From positions 16,932-80,931 of the forward strand of contig NZ_SKFG01000081.1 in the NCBI RefSeq assembly GCF_004344915.1: a stretch of DNA of 64,000 nucleotides, read 5' to 3'. This DNA is from Paenibacillus albiflavus. Lineage in GTDB: Bacteria > Bacillota > Bacilli > Paenibacillales > NBRC-103111. Position 1 is the first letter of the stretch, and each line of letters begins with the position of its first letter. The notes under the pieces were generated by a model, which saw nothing but the letters and a program-made list of their open reading frames with translations, was not told the origin of the DNA and searched no databases. Shown here piece by piece: positions 37,197 through 48,538 of the stretch. The translations under genes and the position numbers were made by a program.

Positions 37197-37859
37197 GTGG
37201 GTCAAAAAGTAAACCCGGTTGGTCTTAGAATAGGGATTATTCGCGATTGGGAATCTAAGTGGTATGCTGACAAAGATTTCGGAAAGCTTCTAATCGAAGA
37301 CGTTAAGATTCGTGAGTACTTGAAAAACAAACTAAAAGATTCCGCAGTATCCCACATCGATATCGAACGCGCGGCTACTCGTGTGAATGTAACAATCCAC
37401 ACTGCGAAGCCTGGTATGGTTATCGGTAAAGGTGGAGCGGAAGTAGAAGTTATCCGTGGATACCTTGCTAATATGACAAACAAAAAAGTTCATATTAACA
37501 TTGCAGAAATTAAAAACCCAGAGCTTGATGCAATCTTGGTTGCTGAAGCTATCGCACAACAATTAGAGCGTCGTGTTTCATTCCGTCGTGCAATGAAACA
37601 AGCTATGCAAAGAACTATGCGTTCTGGCGCAAAAGGTATTAAAGTAGCAACTAGCGGTCGTCTAGGCGGAGCGGAAATCGCTCGTTCAGAAGGCTATAGC
37701 GAAGGAACGGTTCCACTTCACACACTTCGTGCAGATATTGATTACGGTACTGCTGAAGCACATACAACTTATGGCCGTCTAGGCGTAAAAGTATGGATCT
37801 ACCGTGGAGAGGTTCTTCCGACTGCTAAGAAGAAAGTTCAATCGGAAGGAGGCAACTAA
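37197..37859 (+). CDS. rpsC: 30S ribosomal protein S3
   Basis: S3 forms part of the mRNA entry helicase of the 30S subunit. The 220-aa protein starts [20 protein letters not shown] from GTG 37197 and has the KH-domain motif [26 protein letters not shown] lies a few bases upstream. rplP begins 2 bases after its stop. Confidence 0.98.
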   Translation: MGQKVNPVGLRIGIIRDWESKWYADKDFGKLLIEDVKIREYLKNKLKDSAVSHIDIERAATRVNVTIHTAKPGMVIGKGGAEVEVIRGYLANMTNKKVHINIAEIKNPELDAILVAEAIAQQLERRVSFRRAMKQAMQRTMRSGAKGIKVATSGRLGGAEIARSEGYSEGTVPLHTLRADIDYGTAEAHTTYGRLGVKVWIYRGEVLPTAKKKVQSEGGN

Positions 37860-37861
37860 TC

Positions 37862-38296
37862 ATGTTGGTGCCTAAACGCGTAAAACACCGTAAAGAGCAT
37901 CGTGGCAGCATGGCTGGCCGTGCAAAAGGCGGTACTGAAGTACACTTTGGCGAATATGGTTTGCAAGCTCTTGAACCAGCTTGGGTTACAAACCGTCAAA
38001 TCGAAGCAGCCCGTATTGCGATGACTCGTTACATGAAACGTGGCGGTAAAGTATGGATCAAAATTTTCCCTTCCAAGCCAGTTACACAGAAGCCGCTTGA
38101 AGTTCGTATGGGTAGCGGTAAAGGTAACGTTGAGAAGTGGGTTAGCGTAGTAAAACCAGGTAAAGTAATGTTTGAACTTGCTGGTGTAAGTGAAGAAGTA
38201 GCTCGCGAAGCTATGCGCTTGGCAATGCACAAGTTGCCAATCAAGTGCAAGTTCGTGAAGAAGGAAGAAGTGGGTGGTGAAGCAAATGAAGGCTAG
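37862..38296 (+). CDS. rplP: 50S ribosomal protein L16
   Basis: L16 is near the A site of the 50S subunit. The 144-aa protein has [16 protein letters not shown] and [20 protein letters not shown], with the conserved arginine-rich segments. The GGAGG used for its start lies inside the end of rpsC. The last codons overlap rpmC by 11 bases. Confidence 0.98.
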   Translation: MLVPKRVKHRKEHRGSMAGRAKGGTEVHFGEYGLQALEPAWVTNRQIEAARIAMTRYMKRGGKVWIKIFPSKPVTQKPLEVRMGSGKGNVEKWVSVVKPGKVMFELAGVSEEVAREAMRLAMHKLPIKCKFVKKEEVGGEANEG

Positions 38297-38483
38297 TGAA
38301 TTCCGTAACCTTACCACTACTGAAATCGAGCACAAAATCAACGGATTCAAAGAAGAACTCTTTAACCTCCGTTTTCAACTAGCTACTGGTCAACTGGACA
38401 ACCCAGTTCAAATTCGTGAACTGCGCAAAGAAATCGCACGTGCGAAGACTATTTTGCGTGAAAGAGAACTTGGCATTAGTTAA
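38286..38483 (+). CDS. rpmC: 50S ribosomal protein L29
   Basis: L29 is a small helical protein near the tunnel exit. ATG 38286 gives a 65-aa product beginning [20 protein letters not shown], matching the family; two GTG codons a few positions upstream are in frame but lie within the ribosome-binding segment. The gene overlaps the end of rplP, which suggests translational coupling. Confidence 0.95.
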   Translation: MKASEFRNLTTTEIEHKINGFKEELFNLRFQLATGQLDNPVQIRELRKEIARAKTILRERELGIS

Positions 38484-38511
38484 TGAATCGTTAGAATAGG
38501 AGGATTCGCAA

Positions 38512-38778
38512 ATGGCTGAACAGCGCAATGAACGTAAAGTTCAGATCGGAAAAGTCGTCAGCGACAAAATGGATAAAACCATCGTTGTAGCTGTTGAGAC
38601 TTACAAAAAACATGATCTCTACCATAAGAGAATCAAATATACGAAGAAGTTCAAAGCTCATGATGAGAATAACGAAGCTAAAGTTGGCGACGTTGTAAGA
38701 ATCATGGAAACTCGTCCACTCTCTAAAGATAAGCGTTGGAGACTGACAGAAGTTGTTGAAAAAGCAGTTATCATCTAG
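38512..38778 (+). CDS. rpsQ: 30S ribosomal protein S17
   Basis: S17 is a primary 16S rRNA binding protein with an OB fold. The 88-aa product has the signature [20 protein letters not shown] and ends in the usual [12 protein letters not shown] segment. AGGAGG precedes the ATG. It is 28 bases after rpmC. Confidence 0.97.
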   Translation: MAEQRNERKVQIGKVVSDKMDKTIVVAVETYKKHDLYHKRIKYTKKFKAHDENNEAKVGDVVRIMETRPLSKDKRWRLTEVVEKAVII

Positions 38779-38812
38779 TATGAACTGTGAAATGTAGGGA
38801 GGAGGGAATACA

Positions 38813-39181
38813 ATGATTCAACCTTTTACTCGTTTAAGTGTTGCTGACAATTCAGGTGCGAAGAAACTTATGTGCATTAAAGTTTTAGGTGGTACTGGTC
38901 GTAAGGCTGGTTACATCGGCGATCTAATTGTCTGCTCCGTGAAAGAAGCAACACCAGGGGGCGTTGTCAAGAAAGGTGATGTAGTTAAAGCAGTTATCGT
39001 ACGTACGAAGAACTCAACTCGTCGTAAAGACGGTTCCTACATCGCATTTGACGAAAACGCAGCAGTAATTGTTAAAGAAGATAAGAGCCCACGTGGTACA
39101 CGTATTTTCGGACCTGTCGCTCGCGAACTTCGCGATAAAGACTTCATGAAGATCGTATCTCTAGCTCCAGAGGTTATCTAA
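38813..39181 (+). CDS. rplN: 50S ribosomal protein L14
   Basis: L14 contacts the 30S subunit and is the docking site of RsfS. The 122-aa protein begins [20 protein letters not shown] and has [30 protein letters not shown] precedes the ATG. A short imperfect hairpin lies in the gap to rplX. Confidence 0.98.
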   Translation: MIQPFTRLSVADNSGAKKLMCIKVLGGTGRKAGYIGDLIVCSVKEATPGGVVKKGDVVKAVIVRTKNSTRRKDGSYIAFDENAAVIVKEDKSPRGTRIFGPVARELRDKDFMKIVSLAPEVI

Positions 39182-39224
39182 TTAGGGCTTTTCCACTTAG
39201 GAAAGCGTTCAGGAGGTGTAGAAA

Positions 39225-39581
39225 ATGCCAAGATTGAAAAAGAGACTAGAATCTCATAACAATAAGCTTCATGTGAAAAAGGAAGATACAGTTATCGTGA
39301 TCACTGGAAAAGACAAAGGTAAAAAAGGCCGCGTTCTTGCAGCTTACCCTCGTCAAAACCGTGTACTGGTTGAAGGAATTAACATGGTTAAGAAACATGC
39401 GAAACCATCCCAGCAAAATCCGCAAGGCGGAATTTTGAACCAGGAAGCTGCGATCCATGTATCTAACGTGATGCTGATCGATCCAAAAAGCGGCAAGCCT
39501 ACCCGTGTTGGTTATAAAGTGCTTGAGAACGGTGAAAAAGTTCGCGTAGCGAAAAAATCCGGTGAAGTAATCGATAAATAA
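39225..39581 (+). CDS. rplX: 50S ribosomal protein L24, with N-terminal extension
   Basis: L24 initiates 50S assembly. The KOW domain is seen in [20 protein letters not shown], and the rest matches the family. The protein is 118 aa, against 103 in B. subtilis: about 14 basic residues ([14 protein letters not shown]) precede the usual HVKK start. AGGAGGTG lies 6 bases before ATG 39225 and no good site serves a later start, so the extension is probably real. Confidence 0.96.
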   Translation: MPRLKKRLESHNNKLHVKKEDTVIVITGKDKGKKGRVLAAYPRQNRVLVEGINMVKKHAKPSQQNPQGGILNQEAAIHVSNVMLIDPKSGKPTRVGYKVLENGEKVRVAKKSGEVIDK

Positions 39582-39609
39582 TCTCCAAAAGAAAGGAGGG
39601 CCTTAACAC

Positions 39610-40152
39610 ATGGCAGCAAGAATGAAAGAGCGTTACCTTAACGAAATCACTCCTGCTCTTATGCAGAAGTTCAACTATACGACTGTAATGCAAGTGCCGA
39701 AAATCGAGAAAGTTGTTATCAACATGGGTGTCGGCGAAGCAGTTTCCAATTCCAAAGTACTTGATAGTGCTGTGACGGATCTGCAAAAAATCGCTGGTCA
39801 AAAGCCAGTAATCACTAGAGCGAAGAAATCCATCGCGGGTTTCAAACTTCGTGAGAACATGCCAATTGGTGCGAAAGTAACATTGCGTGGAGATCGTATG
39901 TACTATTTCCTCGACAAATTGTTTAACGTTGCTCTTCCACGTGTACGTGACTTCCACGGTGTATCATCCAAAGCGTTTGATGGTCGTGGTAACTACACGC
40001 TAGGTCTTAAAGAACAACTAATTTTCCCAGAGATTGAGTATGATCAAGTGGATAAAGTACGCGGTATGGATATCGTTATCGTTACTACTGCTAAATCCGA
40101 CGAAGAATCACGCGAATTGCTAACGCAATTAGGAATGCCGTTCGTTAAATAA
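39610..40152 (+). CDS. rplE: 50S ribosomal protein L5
   Basis: L5 binds 5S rRNA and P-site tRNA. The 180-aa protein begins [20 protein letters not shown] and has [20 protein letters not shown] and [20 protein letters not shown] precedes the ATG. It continues the spc order L14-L24-L5-S14. Confidence 0.98.
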   Translation: MAARMKERYLNEITPALMQKFNYTTVMQVPKIEKVVINMGVGEAVSNSKVLDSAVTDLQKIAGQKPVITRAKKSIAGFKLRENMPIGAKVTLRGDRMYYFLDKLFNVALPRVRDFHGVSSKAFDGRGNYTLGLKEQLIFPEIEYDQVDKVRGMDIVIVTTAKSDEESRELLTQLGMPFVK

Positions 40153-40172
40153 TGAAAGAGGTGTAATTTTCA

Positions 40173-40358
40173 GTGGCAAAAACTTCGATGAAAATCAAGC
40201 AACAACGTCCACCGAAGTTCCAAGTGCAGGCTTACACCCGCTGCGAACGCTGCGGTCGCCCGCACTCCGTACTTCGTAAGTTTAAAATTTGCAGAATTTG
40301 TTTCCGCGAATTAGCGTATAAAGGCCAAATACCAGGTGTTAGAAAAGCAAGCTGGTAA
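40173..40358 (+). CDS. rpsN: 30S ribosomal protein S14, zinc-binding type
   Basis: The 61-aa protein is the short zinc form of S14, with CERC and CRIC pairs (about residues 24-43) and the conserved [12 protein letters not shown]-terminus. Firmicutes often hold a second, zinc-free S14 elsewhere. It starts at GTG 40173 with AGAGGTG upstream. Confidence 0.97.
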   Translation: MAKTSMKIKQQRPPKFQVQAYTRCERCGRPHSVLRKFKICRICFRELAYKGQIPGVRKASW

Positions 40359-40390
40359 TTCATTGATTTTCGGGAAGGAGGTTTACACAA

Positions 40391-40789
40391 ATGGTTATGT
40401 CAGATCCAATTGCAGACATGCTTACTCGCATTCGTAATGCGAATATTGTTCGTCATGAAACTGTTGAAATCCCAGCTTCAAAGATCAAGAGAGAAATCGC
40501 TGAGATCTTGAAAAAGGAAGGCTTCATTCGTGATGCAGAGTTTGTGGAGGACAACAAACAAGGGATTATCCGTTTATTCTTGAAATACGGCCAAAATAAT
40601 GAGCGCGTAATTACAGGTCTAAAGAGAATCTCGAAGCCAGGTCTTCGTGTTTATGCGAAGAGCCAGGAAATTCCTCGCGTGCTAGGCGGCCTTGGAATCG
40701 CCATTATCTCTACTTCTAAAGGGGTAATGACTGATAAAGAAGCTCGTTTCTCCAAAGCAGGCGGAGAGGTTATCGCTTACGTTTGGTAA
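40391..40789 (+). CDS. rpsH: 30S ribosomal protein S8
   Basis: S8 binds the central domain of 16S rRNA and in E. coli represses the spc operon. The 132-aa protein starts [20 protein letters not shown] and ends with [24 protein letters not shown] precedes the ATG. Confidence 0.98.
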   Translation: MVMSDPIADMLTRIRNANIVRHETVEIPASKIKREIAEILKKEGFIRDAEFVEDNKQGIIRLFLKYGQNNERVITGLKRISKPGLRVYAKSQEIPRVLGGLGIAIISTSKGVMTDKEARFSKAGGEVIAYVW

Positions 40790-40821
40790 TATAAAGTGCA
40801 ATTGAATGGAGGTGCAAATAC

Positions 40822-41364
40822 ATGTCACGTATTGGTCGCAAACCAATCGCAATCCCTAACGGTGTGACTGTTACAATCGACAATACACTGGTTACGGTGA
40901 AAGGTCCGAAAGGAACTTTATCCCGTGATTTCCATAAAGATATGAAAATTAGCGTTGAAGAGAACGTGGTTTCTGTTGAACGTCCGTCTGAAAATAAATT
41001 GCACCGTTCCCTACATGGTACGACACGCAGTGTCATCTCCAACATGGTAAACGGTGTTTCCGAAGGGTATTCCAAGACACTTGAGCTTGTAGGTGTCGGA
41101 TACCGTGCGAATAAGACTGGTGACAAACTAGTTCTTAACGTAGGTTATTCTCACCCAGTTGAGTTTACACCTGAGAACGGTATTGAATTCGAAGTTCCTG
41201 TGAACACGAAGATCATCGTTAAAGGGATCGATAAAGAGCGCGTTGGCGCTATCGCTGCTAAAGTTCGTTCCGTACGCGAACCTGAGCCATATAAAGGTAA
41301 AGGTATCAAGTATGAAGGCGAACGCATCCTTCGTAAAGAAGGTAAAGCTGGTAAGAAGAAATAA
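40822..41364 (+). CDS. rplF: 50S ribosomal protein L6
   Basis: L6 lies near the GTPase-associated centre. The 180-aa protein begins [20 protein letters not shown] and ends in the conserved [15 protein letters not shown] segment. TGGAGGTG precedes the ATG. A hairpin follows in the 77-base gap to rplR. Confidence 0.98.
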   Translation: MSRIGRKPIAIPNGVTVTIDNTLVTVKGPKGTLSRDFHKDMKISVEENVVSVERPSENKLHRSLHGTTRSVISNMVNGVSEGYSKTLELVGVGYRANKTGDKLVLNVGYSHPVEFTPENGIEFEVPVNTKIIVKGIDKERVGAIAAKVRSVREPEPYKGKGIKYEGERILRKEGKAGKKK

Positions 41365-41386
41365 GGCTAGCTAAATCTAGTTAGCC
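41365..41386 (+). repeat. Hairpin between rplF and rplR
   Basis: GGCTAGCTA and TAGTTAGCC form a 9-bp stem (one G-U pair) around an AATC loop. There is no T-run, so it is not a terminator; it may be a processing or stability element. Confidence 0.6.
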
Positions 41387-41441
41387 CATGATCATCTAAA
41401 GGGGCAAAATCCTCTTAGCAAAGATGAAAGGAGTGCAATTC

Positions 41442-41810
41442 ATGATTACAAAAGGCGATAAGAATAAAGCTCGTTTGAAAAGACATCTTCGTGTTCGCAA
41501 GAAAATCGAAGGAACGTCCGCTCGTCCAAGATTGAACATCTACCGTTCATCTAAACATATGTACGCTCAAATCATTGATGATACGAATGGCGTTACACTT
41601 GCTGCTGCCTCCACTTTAGATAAAGAAGTGGCTGAGAAAATTGGCAACGGCGGTAACGTTGAAGCAGCTCGTACAATCGGCGAGTTGATCGCAAATCGTG
41701 CAAAAGCAACTGGCGTAGTGAAAGTTGTTTTTGACCGTAGCGGATATTTATACCATGGCCGTGTTCAAGCGCTAGCTGATGCTGCGCGTGAAGCAGGTCT
41801 TGAATTCTAG
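41442..41810 (+). CDS. rplR: 50S ribosomal protein L18
   Basis: L18 binds 5S rRNA with L5. The 122-aa protein starts [20 protein letters not shown] at ATG 41442, which has AAAGGAG 8 bases upstream; an ATG six codons earlier has none. [20 protein letters not shown] is the family signature. Confidence 0.97.
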   Translation: MITKGDKNKARLKRHLRVRKKIEGTSARPRLNIYRSSKHMYAQIIDDTNGVTLAAASTLDKEVAEKIGNGGNVEAARTIGELIANRAKATGVVKVVFDRSGYLYHGRVQALADAAREAGLEF

Positions 41811-41838
41811 GAACAGTACAATAAAGGAGGTATACGAC

Positions 41839-42336
41839 TTGCGAGTTGATCCAAATACTTTAGAGCTGACTGAAAAGGTTGTTCATATTAATCGCGTAGC
41901 GAAAGTTGTCAAAGGCGGACGCCGTTTTAGCTTTAGTGCTCTTGTTGTTGTTGGCGATGGCAATGGTTGGGTTGGCGCAGGGATCGGTAAAGCTTCAGAA
42001 GTTCCTGATGCAATCCGCAAAGGAATCGATGATGCTAAGAAAAACTTGATCCACGTCCCTATCGTAGGAACAACCATTCCTCACTTAGTAAACGGTCACT
42101 TCGGTGCTGGCCGCGTAATGCTAAAACCTGCATCCAAAGGTACAGGAGTTATCGCTGGTGGCCCTGTTCGTGCAGTGCTTGAGCTTGCTGGTGTAGGTGA
42201 CATTTTGACAAAATCATTGGGTTCTTCAAACTCTATCAATATGGTTAATGCGACTTTAGAAGGGCTATCCCGTCTGAAGAAAGCTGATGAAGTTGCGAAA
42301 CTTCGCGGCAAAACCGTTGAAGAACTACTAGGTTAG
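41839..42336 (+). CDS. rpsE: 30S ribosomal protein S5
   Basis: S5 affects decoding accuracy and mRNA entry. TTG 41839 gives a 165-aa product starting [20 protein letters not shown], like relatives, and has AAAGGAGG 8 bases upstream. The double-stranded RNA-binding-like domain ([20 protein letters not shown]) and the spectinomycin-linked loop are intact. Confidence 0.97.
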   Translation: MRVDPNTLELTEKVVHINRVAKVVKGGRRFSFSALVVVGDGNGWVGAGIGKASEVPDAIRKGIDDAKKNLIHVPIVGTTIPHLVNGHFGAGRVMLKPASKGTGVIAGGPVRAVLELAGVGDILTKSLGSSNSINMVNATLEGLSRLKKADEVAKLRGKTVEELLG

Positions 42337-42348
42337 GGGGAAGTAACG

Positions 42349-42537
42349 ATGGCTAAACAATTACAAATTACCCTTAAGCGTAGTTTAATCGGTCGTCCAC
42401 AAGGACAAAGGGTGACTGTGAACACACTTGGTCTTCGCAAGCTGCACCAAACGGTTGTTCATCAAGATAATCCTGCTATTCGTGGTATGGTGAATCAAGT
42501 CAGCCACCTAGTTGAAGTTAAAGAAATCGAAGCATAA
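42349..42537 (+). CDS. rpmD: 50S ribosomal protein L30
   Basis: The 62-aa bacterial-type L30 has the signature [29 protein letters not shown] site precedes the ATG, 12 bases after rpsE. It lies in the usual S5-L30-L15 order. Confidence 0.97.
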   Translation: MAKQLQITLKRSLIGRPQGQRVTVNTLGLRKLHQTVVHQDNPAIRGMVNQVSHLVEVKEIEA

Positions 42538-42569
42538 ATAAATAATCTAAGCTTAGAGGAGGTGCAACG

Positions 42570-43010
42570 ATGAAATTACATGAGCTGAGTTCTGCAGAAG
42601 GAAGTCGTCATTCCCGTAAGCGCGTTGGTCGCGGTATCGGTAGCGGAATGGGTAAAACGTCTACTCGCGGTCACAAAGGTCAAAATTCGCGTTCCGGTGG
42701 TGGCGTTCGTCCAGGATTTGAAGGCGGACAAAACCCATTGTATCGTCGTATTCCGAAGCGCGGATTTACAAACCCAACTCGTAAAGAGTTCGCTATTGTG
42801 AATCTTACTGAGTTGAATCAATTCGCAGCAGGTACAGAAGTAACTCCAGCGCTTCTTATGGAGACTGGCGTAGTGAAGTCACCTAAAGACGGCATCAAGA
42901 TTCTAGGAAACGGTGAACTTACTGTAAACCTTACAGTTAAAGCGAATAAGTTTTCCCAATCTGCGGTAGAGAAAATTAAAACTGCCGGCGGTCAATCCGA
43001 GGTGATCTAA
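42570..43010 (+). CDS. rplO: 50S ribosomal protein L15
   Basis: L15 is an early 50S assembly protein. The 146-aa product has the Gly/Arg-rich N-terminus [20 protein letters not shown] and [30 protein letters not shown] precedes the ATG. Its TAA overlaps the secY start by 1 base. Confidence 0.98.
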   Translation: MKLHELSSAEGSRHSRKRVGRGIGSGMGKTSTRGHKGQNSRSGGGVRPGFEGGQNPLYRRIPKRGFTNPTRKEFAIVNLTELNQFAAGTEVTPALLMETGVVKSPKDGIKILGNGELTVNLTVKANKFSQSAVEKIKTAGGQSEVI

Positions 43011-44332
43011 TGTTTCGTACCCTATCCAATATTTTTAAAGTAATGGATTTGCGCAAGAGAATAATTTTCACCTTTCTGGTATTTATCGTGTATCGGATTG
43101 GTGCTTATATTCCAGTTCCGAACATTAACACAGAAGCGCTCAAAGCAAACGATGCGACGGCAACCAATGAAATATTTGGTCTGCTGAACACTTTCTCTGG
43201 GGGCGCTTTGTTCCAATTCTCCATCTTTGCGATGGGGATTATGCCATACATTACCGCTTCAATCATTGTGCAGCTCCTTTCGATGGATGTAATCCCGAAA
43301 TTTGCACAATGGGCGAAGGAAGGTGAAGTTGGTAAGAAGAAGTTGAGCCAAATCACTCGTTATGGAACAGTCGTTCTTGGTATGGTTCAAGCGTGGGGTT
43401 ATGCAATTGGATTCCATAACTTGTCTAGTGGACAGTTAGTAATTAACCCTGGTTTCACAACCTACTTGTTAATTGCACTAGTTCTTACAGCTGGTACCTC
43501 ATTCTTAATGTGGTTAGGCGAGCAAATTACGGAACATGGTATCGGTAATGGTATTTCGATTATTATCTTTGCTGGTATCGTAGCTGGTATTCCGAAAGGG
43601 ATTAAGCAAATTGCAACTCAATTATTCTTCGACGCTGGCGATGCGCTGTTCTTGAACATCATCAAAGGCTTGTTGATCGTCATCGTGACTATCGCGATTA
43701 TCGTATTCGTTATTTTCGTTCAGCAAGGGATTCGCAAGATTCCGGTACAATACGCTAAGCGTGTTGTTGGACGTAAAATGTACGGTGGACAATCGACACA
43801 TATTCCGATGAAGGTTAACGCTGCTGGGGTTATTCCGGTTATCTTTGCAGTTTCACTTCTGTCCTTCCCAACGATCATAGCATCGTTCTTTGCGAAGCCT
43901 GCAGGTGAAGGTGGATTTGCAAGATGGATTATGGACAACTTCAATTTGCAAACAGCAGCACCACTTGCGATCGTGTTCTATATTCTGATGATTATTGGAT
44001 TCACGTATTTCTATACGTTCGTTCAAATCAACCCAGAGCAAATGGCCGATCAAATGAAGAAGAATGGCGGATACATCCCGGGCATTCGCCCAGGTAAACC
44101 GACTCAATCGTACTTGACTCGCGTAATGACAAGAATTACTTTGTCAGGAGCTTTCTTCCTTGCCTTTATCTCCGTTCTACCGATGATCTTTGGTCATCTT
44201 GCTGGACTTCCAAGTTCAGTAACGATCGGTGGTACATCCATTCTAATCTTGATTGGTGTGGCGCTTGATACGATGAAGACTGTTGAAGGTCAACTGATGA
44301 AACGTCATTACAAAGGTTTTATCAATAAATAG
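43010..44332 (+). CDS. secY: Preprotein translocase subunit SecY
   Basis: SecY forms the protein-conducting channel in the cytoplasmic membrane. The 440-aa protein has about ten hydrophobic segments and conserved stretches YRIGAYIPVPNINTEALK and RKMYGGQSTHIPMKVNAAGV. It starts at the ATG of a TAATG overlap with rplO, so its translation is coupled. With SecE (at 10.3 kb) it makes the core translocon. Confidence 0.98.
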   Translation: MFRTLSNIFKVMDLRKRIIFTFLVFIVYRIGAYIPVPNINTEALKANDATATNEIFGLLNTFSGGALFQFSIFAMGIMPYITASIIVQLLSMDVIPKFAQWAKEGEVGKKKLSQITRYGTVVLGMVQAWGYAIGFHNLSSGQLVINPGFTTYLLIALVLTAGTSFLMWLGEQITEHGIGNGISIIIFAGIVAGIPKGIKQIATQLFFDAGDALFLNIIKGLLIVIVTIAIIVFVIFVQQGIRKIPVQYAKRVVGRKMYGGQSTHIPMKVNAAGVIPVIFAVSLLSFPTIIASFFAKPAGEGGFARWIMDNFNLQTAAPLAIVFYILMIIGFTYFYTFVQINPEQMADQMKKNGGYIPGIRPGKPTQSYLTRVMTRITLSGAFFLAFISVLPMIFGHLAGLPSSVTIGGTSILILIGVALDTMKTVEGQLMKRHYKGFINK

Positions 44333-44405
44333 CGAATAGGTTCTGATGGATGCAATTTTTGGCGACATCGGCACCTATTGTGCTGTTCGTTGCAGCACCT
44401 GATAG

Positions 44406-45065
<660 letters not shown>

Positions 45066-45068
45066 CTG

Positions 45069-45821
45069 ATGATCATATGTAAGTCCGAAGCTGAGTTAGC
45101 GTTGATGAGAGAAGCTGGTCGAATTGTAGCAGAAACCCATCGGTTATTGTCACAAGCGATCAAGCCGAATATCACAACCAAGGAACTTGATCAAATAGCA
45201 GAAGACTATATTCGTAGTCAGGGAGCAACACCTTCTTTTAAAGGCTATAACGGTTTTTCTGGCTCTATCTGTGCTTCTGTCAACGAAGAGCTCGTTCACG
45301 GCATTCCCGGCCCGAAAAAGCTGAAGGAAGGCGACATTATTTCCATTGATATTGGAGCGCAATTTAAAGGGTATCACGGTGACTCCGCATGGACCTACGG
45401 TGTCGGAGAAATATCTGACACAGCGAAGAGGCTCCTCGAAGTGACTGAGAGGTCTTTGTATGTCGGACTTGCTGAAGCAAAGCCGGATGCAAGGTTGTAC
45501 ACGATCTCTCATGCGATCCAAACTTGTGCTGAAGAAGCTGGATTTTCGATTGTTCGCGAATATGTAGGTCATGGCATCGGCACTGAACTACATGAAGAAC
45601 CGCAAATTCCGAATTACGGACTTCCTGATAAAGGACCGCGCCTGAAATCAGGCATGGTGCTTGCGATTGAACCCATGGTGAATGTAGGTCGACGCTATGT
45701 GAAGACCTTGCAGGACAATTGGACAGTCGTCACTCAAGATGGTTCCTTATGTGCTCATTTTGAACATACGATTGCGATTACACCTGACGGTTACGAGATT
45801 TTCACGAAGCTGCCAGAGTAA
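45069..45821 (+). CDS. map: Methionine aminopeptidase, type I
   Basis: Map removes N-terminal methionine from nascent proteins. The 250-aa protein has the pita-bread fold metal ligands in [19 protein letters not shown] (two Asp), [13 protein letters not shown] (His), LAIEPM (Glu) and FEHTIAI (Glu). It starts 3 bases after adk; the site GAGAGG at the end of adk can serve it. Confidence 0.97.
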   Translation: MIICKSEAELALMREAGRIVAETHRLLSQAIKPNITTKELDQIAEDYIRSQGATPSFKGYNGFSGSICASVNEELVHGIPGPKKLKEGDIISIDIGAQFKGYHGDSAWTYGVGEISDTAKRLLEVTERSLYVGLAEAKPDARLYTISHAIQTCAEEAGFSIVREYVGHGIGTELHEEPQIPNYGLPDKGPRLKSGMVLAIEPMVNVGRRYVKTLQDNWTVVTQDGSLCAHFEHTIAITPDGYEIFTKLPE

Positions 45822-45845
45822 TCAAGCGAGAACGTAGGTGATCAT

Positions 45846-46154
45846 GTGAGTAAGGACAAATCGCCCCGAGTGGGTCAGATTGCGAAAGTTCTAAGCGGCA
45901 GACATCATGGGAAATATACCGTGTTGATCGGTATAGTGAATGATCGTTATGTACTTATCGCTGATGGGCACAAACGAAAGTTCGATTTTCCCAAGAAGAA
46001 AAATCTGCTTCATCTGCAGTTGATGGGGGACGCATCCGAAGAGGTTGTATCCAGCTTAAAGGAAACAGGACGTGTAACGAACGGTAAATTGCGACTTGCG
46101 CTGAAACAGTTTTCGGCAGAGAATGCAATTGACGCACATGAGAAAGGAGAATGA
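45846..46154 (+). CDS. KOW-domain RNA-binding protein (L14e-like)
   Basis: The 102-aa protein has a KOW-type N-terminus ([20 protein letters not shown], about residues 10-30) and a basic middle ([14 protein letters not shown]), which suggests RNA binding on the ribosome. A small KOW gene at this position between map and infA is conserved in Bacillales, but its function is not established. It starts at GTG 45846 with TAGGTGA upstream and ends 2 bases before infA. Confidence 0.85.
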   Translation: MSKDKSPRVGQIAKVLSGRHHGKYTVLIGIVNDRYVLIADGHKRKFDFPKKKNLLHLQLMGDASEEVVSSLKETGRVTNGKLRLALKQFSAENAIDAHEKGE

Positions 46155-46156
46155 CT

Positions 46157-46375
46157 GTGGCTAAAGAAGATGTAATTGAAGTTGAAGGCACCGTAATCGA
46201 ACCTCTTCCCAATGCGATGTTTAAAGTGGAACTGGAGAACGGTCATAAAATATTAGCGCATGTTTCAGGGAAGATCAGAATGCATTTCATTCGGATTTTG
46301 CCAGGTGACAAGGTAACGGTGGAATTGTCTCCTTACGACTTAACGCGCGGCCGAATCACCTACCGATTTAAATAA
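46157..46375 (+). CDS. infA: Translation initiation factor IF-1
   Basis: IF-1 occupies the A site during initiation. GTG 46157 gives the standard 72-aa protein [20 protein letters not shown], and AAAGGAG lies 7 bases upstream; the ATG at 46151 is only 1 base from that site. The OB-fold segment [20 protein letters not shown] is intact. Confidence 0.97.
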   Translation: MAKEDVIEVEGTVIEPLPNAMFKVELENGHKILAHVSGKIRMHFIRILPGDKVTVELSPYDLTRGRITYRFK

Positions 46376-46393
46376 ATGGAAAGCAATATTTAG

Positions 46394-46519
<126 letters not shown>

Positions 46520-46531
46520 GGAGGTGCTCGG

Positions 46532-46900
46532 ATGGCTCGTATAGCTGGCGTAGACTTACCTCGTGATAAGCGCGTTGAAATTGCGCTCACGTATATTTTT
46601 GGTATTGGTACAACAACTGCACAGAAGATCGTTGCTATGACTGGTATCGATCGTCAAACTCGCGTTCGTGATCTTACAGAAGACGAAGTGAGTAAAATTC
46701 GCGAAGCAATCGACAAGAACTTGAAGGTAGAAGGTGATCTTCGTCGTGAGATCTCTCTTAACATCAAGCGTCTAGTTGAAATCGGCTGCTACCGCGGTGT
46801 TCGTCACCGTCGTGGATTGCCTGTTCGTGGACAACGTACGAAGACAAACGCGCGTACGCGTAAAGGTCCTCGTCGTACAGTAGCTAACAAGAAGAAATAA
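46532..46900 (+). CDS. rpsM: 30S ribosomal protein S13
   Basis: S13 contacts the P-site tRNA and forms intersubunit bridges. The 122-aa protein begins [20 protein letters not shown] and has [20 protein letters not shown] at the basic C-terminus. AAGGAGGTG precedes the ATG. Confidence 0.98.
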   Translation: MARIAGVDLPRDKRVEIALTYIFGIGTTTAQKIVAMTGIDRQTRVRDLTEDEVSKIREAIDKNLKVEGDLRREISLNIKRLVEIGCYRGVRHRRGLPVRGQRTKTNARTRKGPRRTVANKKK

Positions 46901-46918
46901 TAAAGGAGGTTAGAGCAC

Positions 46919-47314
46919 ATGGCAAAGCCTAAAAAAGTCGTTCGTACAAAACGTCGCGACCGTAAAAATATTGAAACTGGAGTAGCACATATCCGTTCTA
47001 CTTTTAACAATACAATCGTTACGATTACGGATCCGCAAGGGAATGCAATTTCATGGGCTAGCTCCGGTGGACTTGGTTTCAAAGGTTCCCGTAAGAGCAC
47101 TCCTTTCGCAGCTCAAATGGCAGCAGAATCTGCAGCTAAAGCAGCGATGGAACACGGCATGAAAGTTGTAGAAGTAATGGTAAAAGGCCCAGGCGCTGGT
47201 CGTGAAGCTGCAATTCGTTCACTTCAAGCTGCTGGTCTTGAAGTAAACTTAATTAAAGACGTGACTCCGATTCCACATAACGGATGCCGCCCTCCAAAAC
47301 GCCGTCGTGTGTAG
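46919..47314 (+). CDS. rpsK: 30S ribosomal protein S11
   Basis: S11 lies on the 30S platform near the E site. The 131-aa protein has [20 protein letters not shown] and ends [27 protein letters not shown] precedes the ATG. A 197-base gap with an inverted repeat follows before rpoA. Confidence 0.98.
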   Translation: MAKPKKVVRTKRRDRKNIETGVAHIRSTFNNTIVTITDPQGNAISWASSGGLGFKGSRKSTPFAAQMAAESAAKAAMEHGMKVVEVMVKGPGAGREAAIRSLQAAGLEVNLIKDVTPIPHNGCRPPKRRRV

Positions 47315-47342
47315 TTATTAGTGGATCAGAGGTTCTGATTCT

Positions 47343-47395
47343 CCTTAGGAAACGGAGTCGTCAACATGAAAAGTCGATTAATTCGTTTCCTTAGG
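47343..47395 (+). repeat. Inverted repeat between rpsK and rpoA
   Basis: CCTTAGGAAACG (47343-47354) and CGTTTCCTTAGG (47384-47395) pair over 12 positions with one mismatch. There is no T-run. It could be an mRNA processing or binding element; the only promoter-like sequence nearby (TATAAA near 47411) lacks a good -35. Confidence 0.6.
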
Positions 47396-47511
47396 GTTCT
47401 AACTGTGGTATAAATATCCATAAGCTCGTGAATAATGATTGTGATGGATAGGCATACTACTCGTTTTATGTTAATTCCATGGAAACGACGTTTTGAAGGA
47501 GGGTTCATGAG

Positions 47512-48456
47512 ATGATTGAAATCGAAAAACCAAAAATAGAAACCGTATCGTTAAGTGAGGATGGTTCGTACGGCAAGTTTGTTGTTGAGCCGCTTGAACG
47601 GGGATATGGAACAACTTTAGGTAACTCACTACGTCGTATCCTACTGTCTTCATTACCGGGTGCTGCAGTTTCTTCGGTTCAAATCAACGGTGTGCTTCAC
47701 GAGTTCTCGACGATTCCAGGCGTGAAAGAAGATGTAACAGAAATCATCCTCAATCTCAAAGGTTTATCGTTGAAAATTCACTCCGATGAAGAGAAGATTC
47801 TAGAAATCGATGCAGAGGGCGAAGGTGTTGTCACTGCAGGTGATATTCGCGGCGATAGCGATGTGGAAATCCTTAATCCAGATTTGCATATTGCTACATT
47901 AGCATCAGATGCGCGTCTTCATATGCGTATTCATGCTAACAGAGGTCGTGGATATGTATCATCTGACAAGAACAAGCGGGAAGAACAGCTAATTGGCATG
48001 ATTCCGATTGATTCTGTCTACACCCCGATCACCCGTGTGAATTATAGTGTGGAAAATACTCGTGTTGGTCAAGTGACTAACTATGATAAATTGACCCTCG
48101 AAATTTGGACTGATGGCAGTATTCGTCCTGAGGAAGCTGTCAGCTTAGGTGCGAAGATTCTTACGGAACACTTAATGCTGTTTGTTGGCTTAACGGATGA
48201 GGCGAAAGACGCTGAGATCATGGTTGAGAAAGAAGAAGATAAGAAAGAGAAAGTTCTAGAGATGACTATCGAAGAACTTGATCTATCTGTACGTTCTTAC
48301 AACTGTTTGAAGCGTGCTGGTATTAATACCGTACAAGAGCTCATCACCAAAACCGAAGAGGATATGATGAAAGTGCGAAATCTAGGCCGCAAATCTCTTG
48401 AAGAAGTTCAAGAGAAGCTCGAAGAGCTTGGTCTTGGGCTACGCACAGAGGACTAA
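47512..48456 (+). CDS. rpoA: DNA-directed RNA polymerase subunit alpha
   Basis: Alpha dimerises to start RNA polymerase assembly and its C-terminal domain binds UP elements and activators. The 314-aa protein has the N-terminal assembly domain ([20 protein letters not shown]), a charged linker and the C-terminal helix-hairpin-helix domain ([19 protein letters not shown]). GAAGGAGGG precedes ATG 47512. Confidence 0.98.
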   Translation: MIEIEKPKIETVSLSEDGSYGKFVVEPLERGYGTTLGNSLRRILLSSLPGAAVSSVQINGVLHEFSTIPGVKEDVTEIILNLKGLSLKIHSDEEKILEIDAEGEGVVTAGDIRGDSDVEILNPDLHIATLASDARLHMRIHANRGRGYVSSDKNKREEQLIGMIPIDSVYTPITRVNYSVENTRVGQVTNYDKLTLEIWTDGSIRPEEAVSLGAKILTEHLMLFVGLTDEAKDAEIMVEKEEDKKEKVLEMTIEELDLSVRSYNCLKRAGINTVQELITKTEEDMMKVRNLGRKSLEEVQEKLEELGLGLRTED

Positions 48457-48538
48457 GGCGTAAACTTATAAGCAATAGGTTATGTTTTTAACCTGAGCTA
48501 GCTTGCGCCAGGACTATACTTTAAGGAGGTTATACGAC

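Noticed and set aside
47400..47420. Separate rpoA promoter with TATAAA
   Set aside because: The matching -35 is poor (TTCCTT) and the operon can be read from upstream, so it is not listed as a feature.
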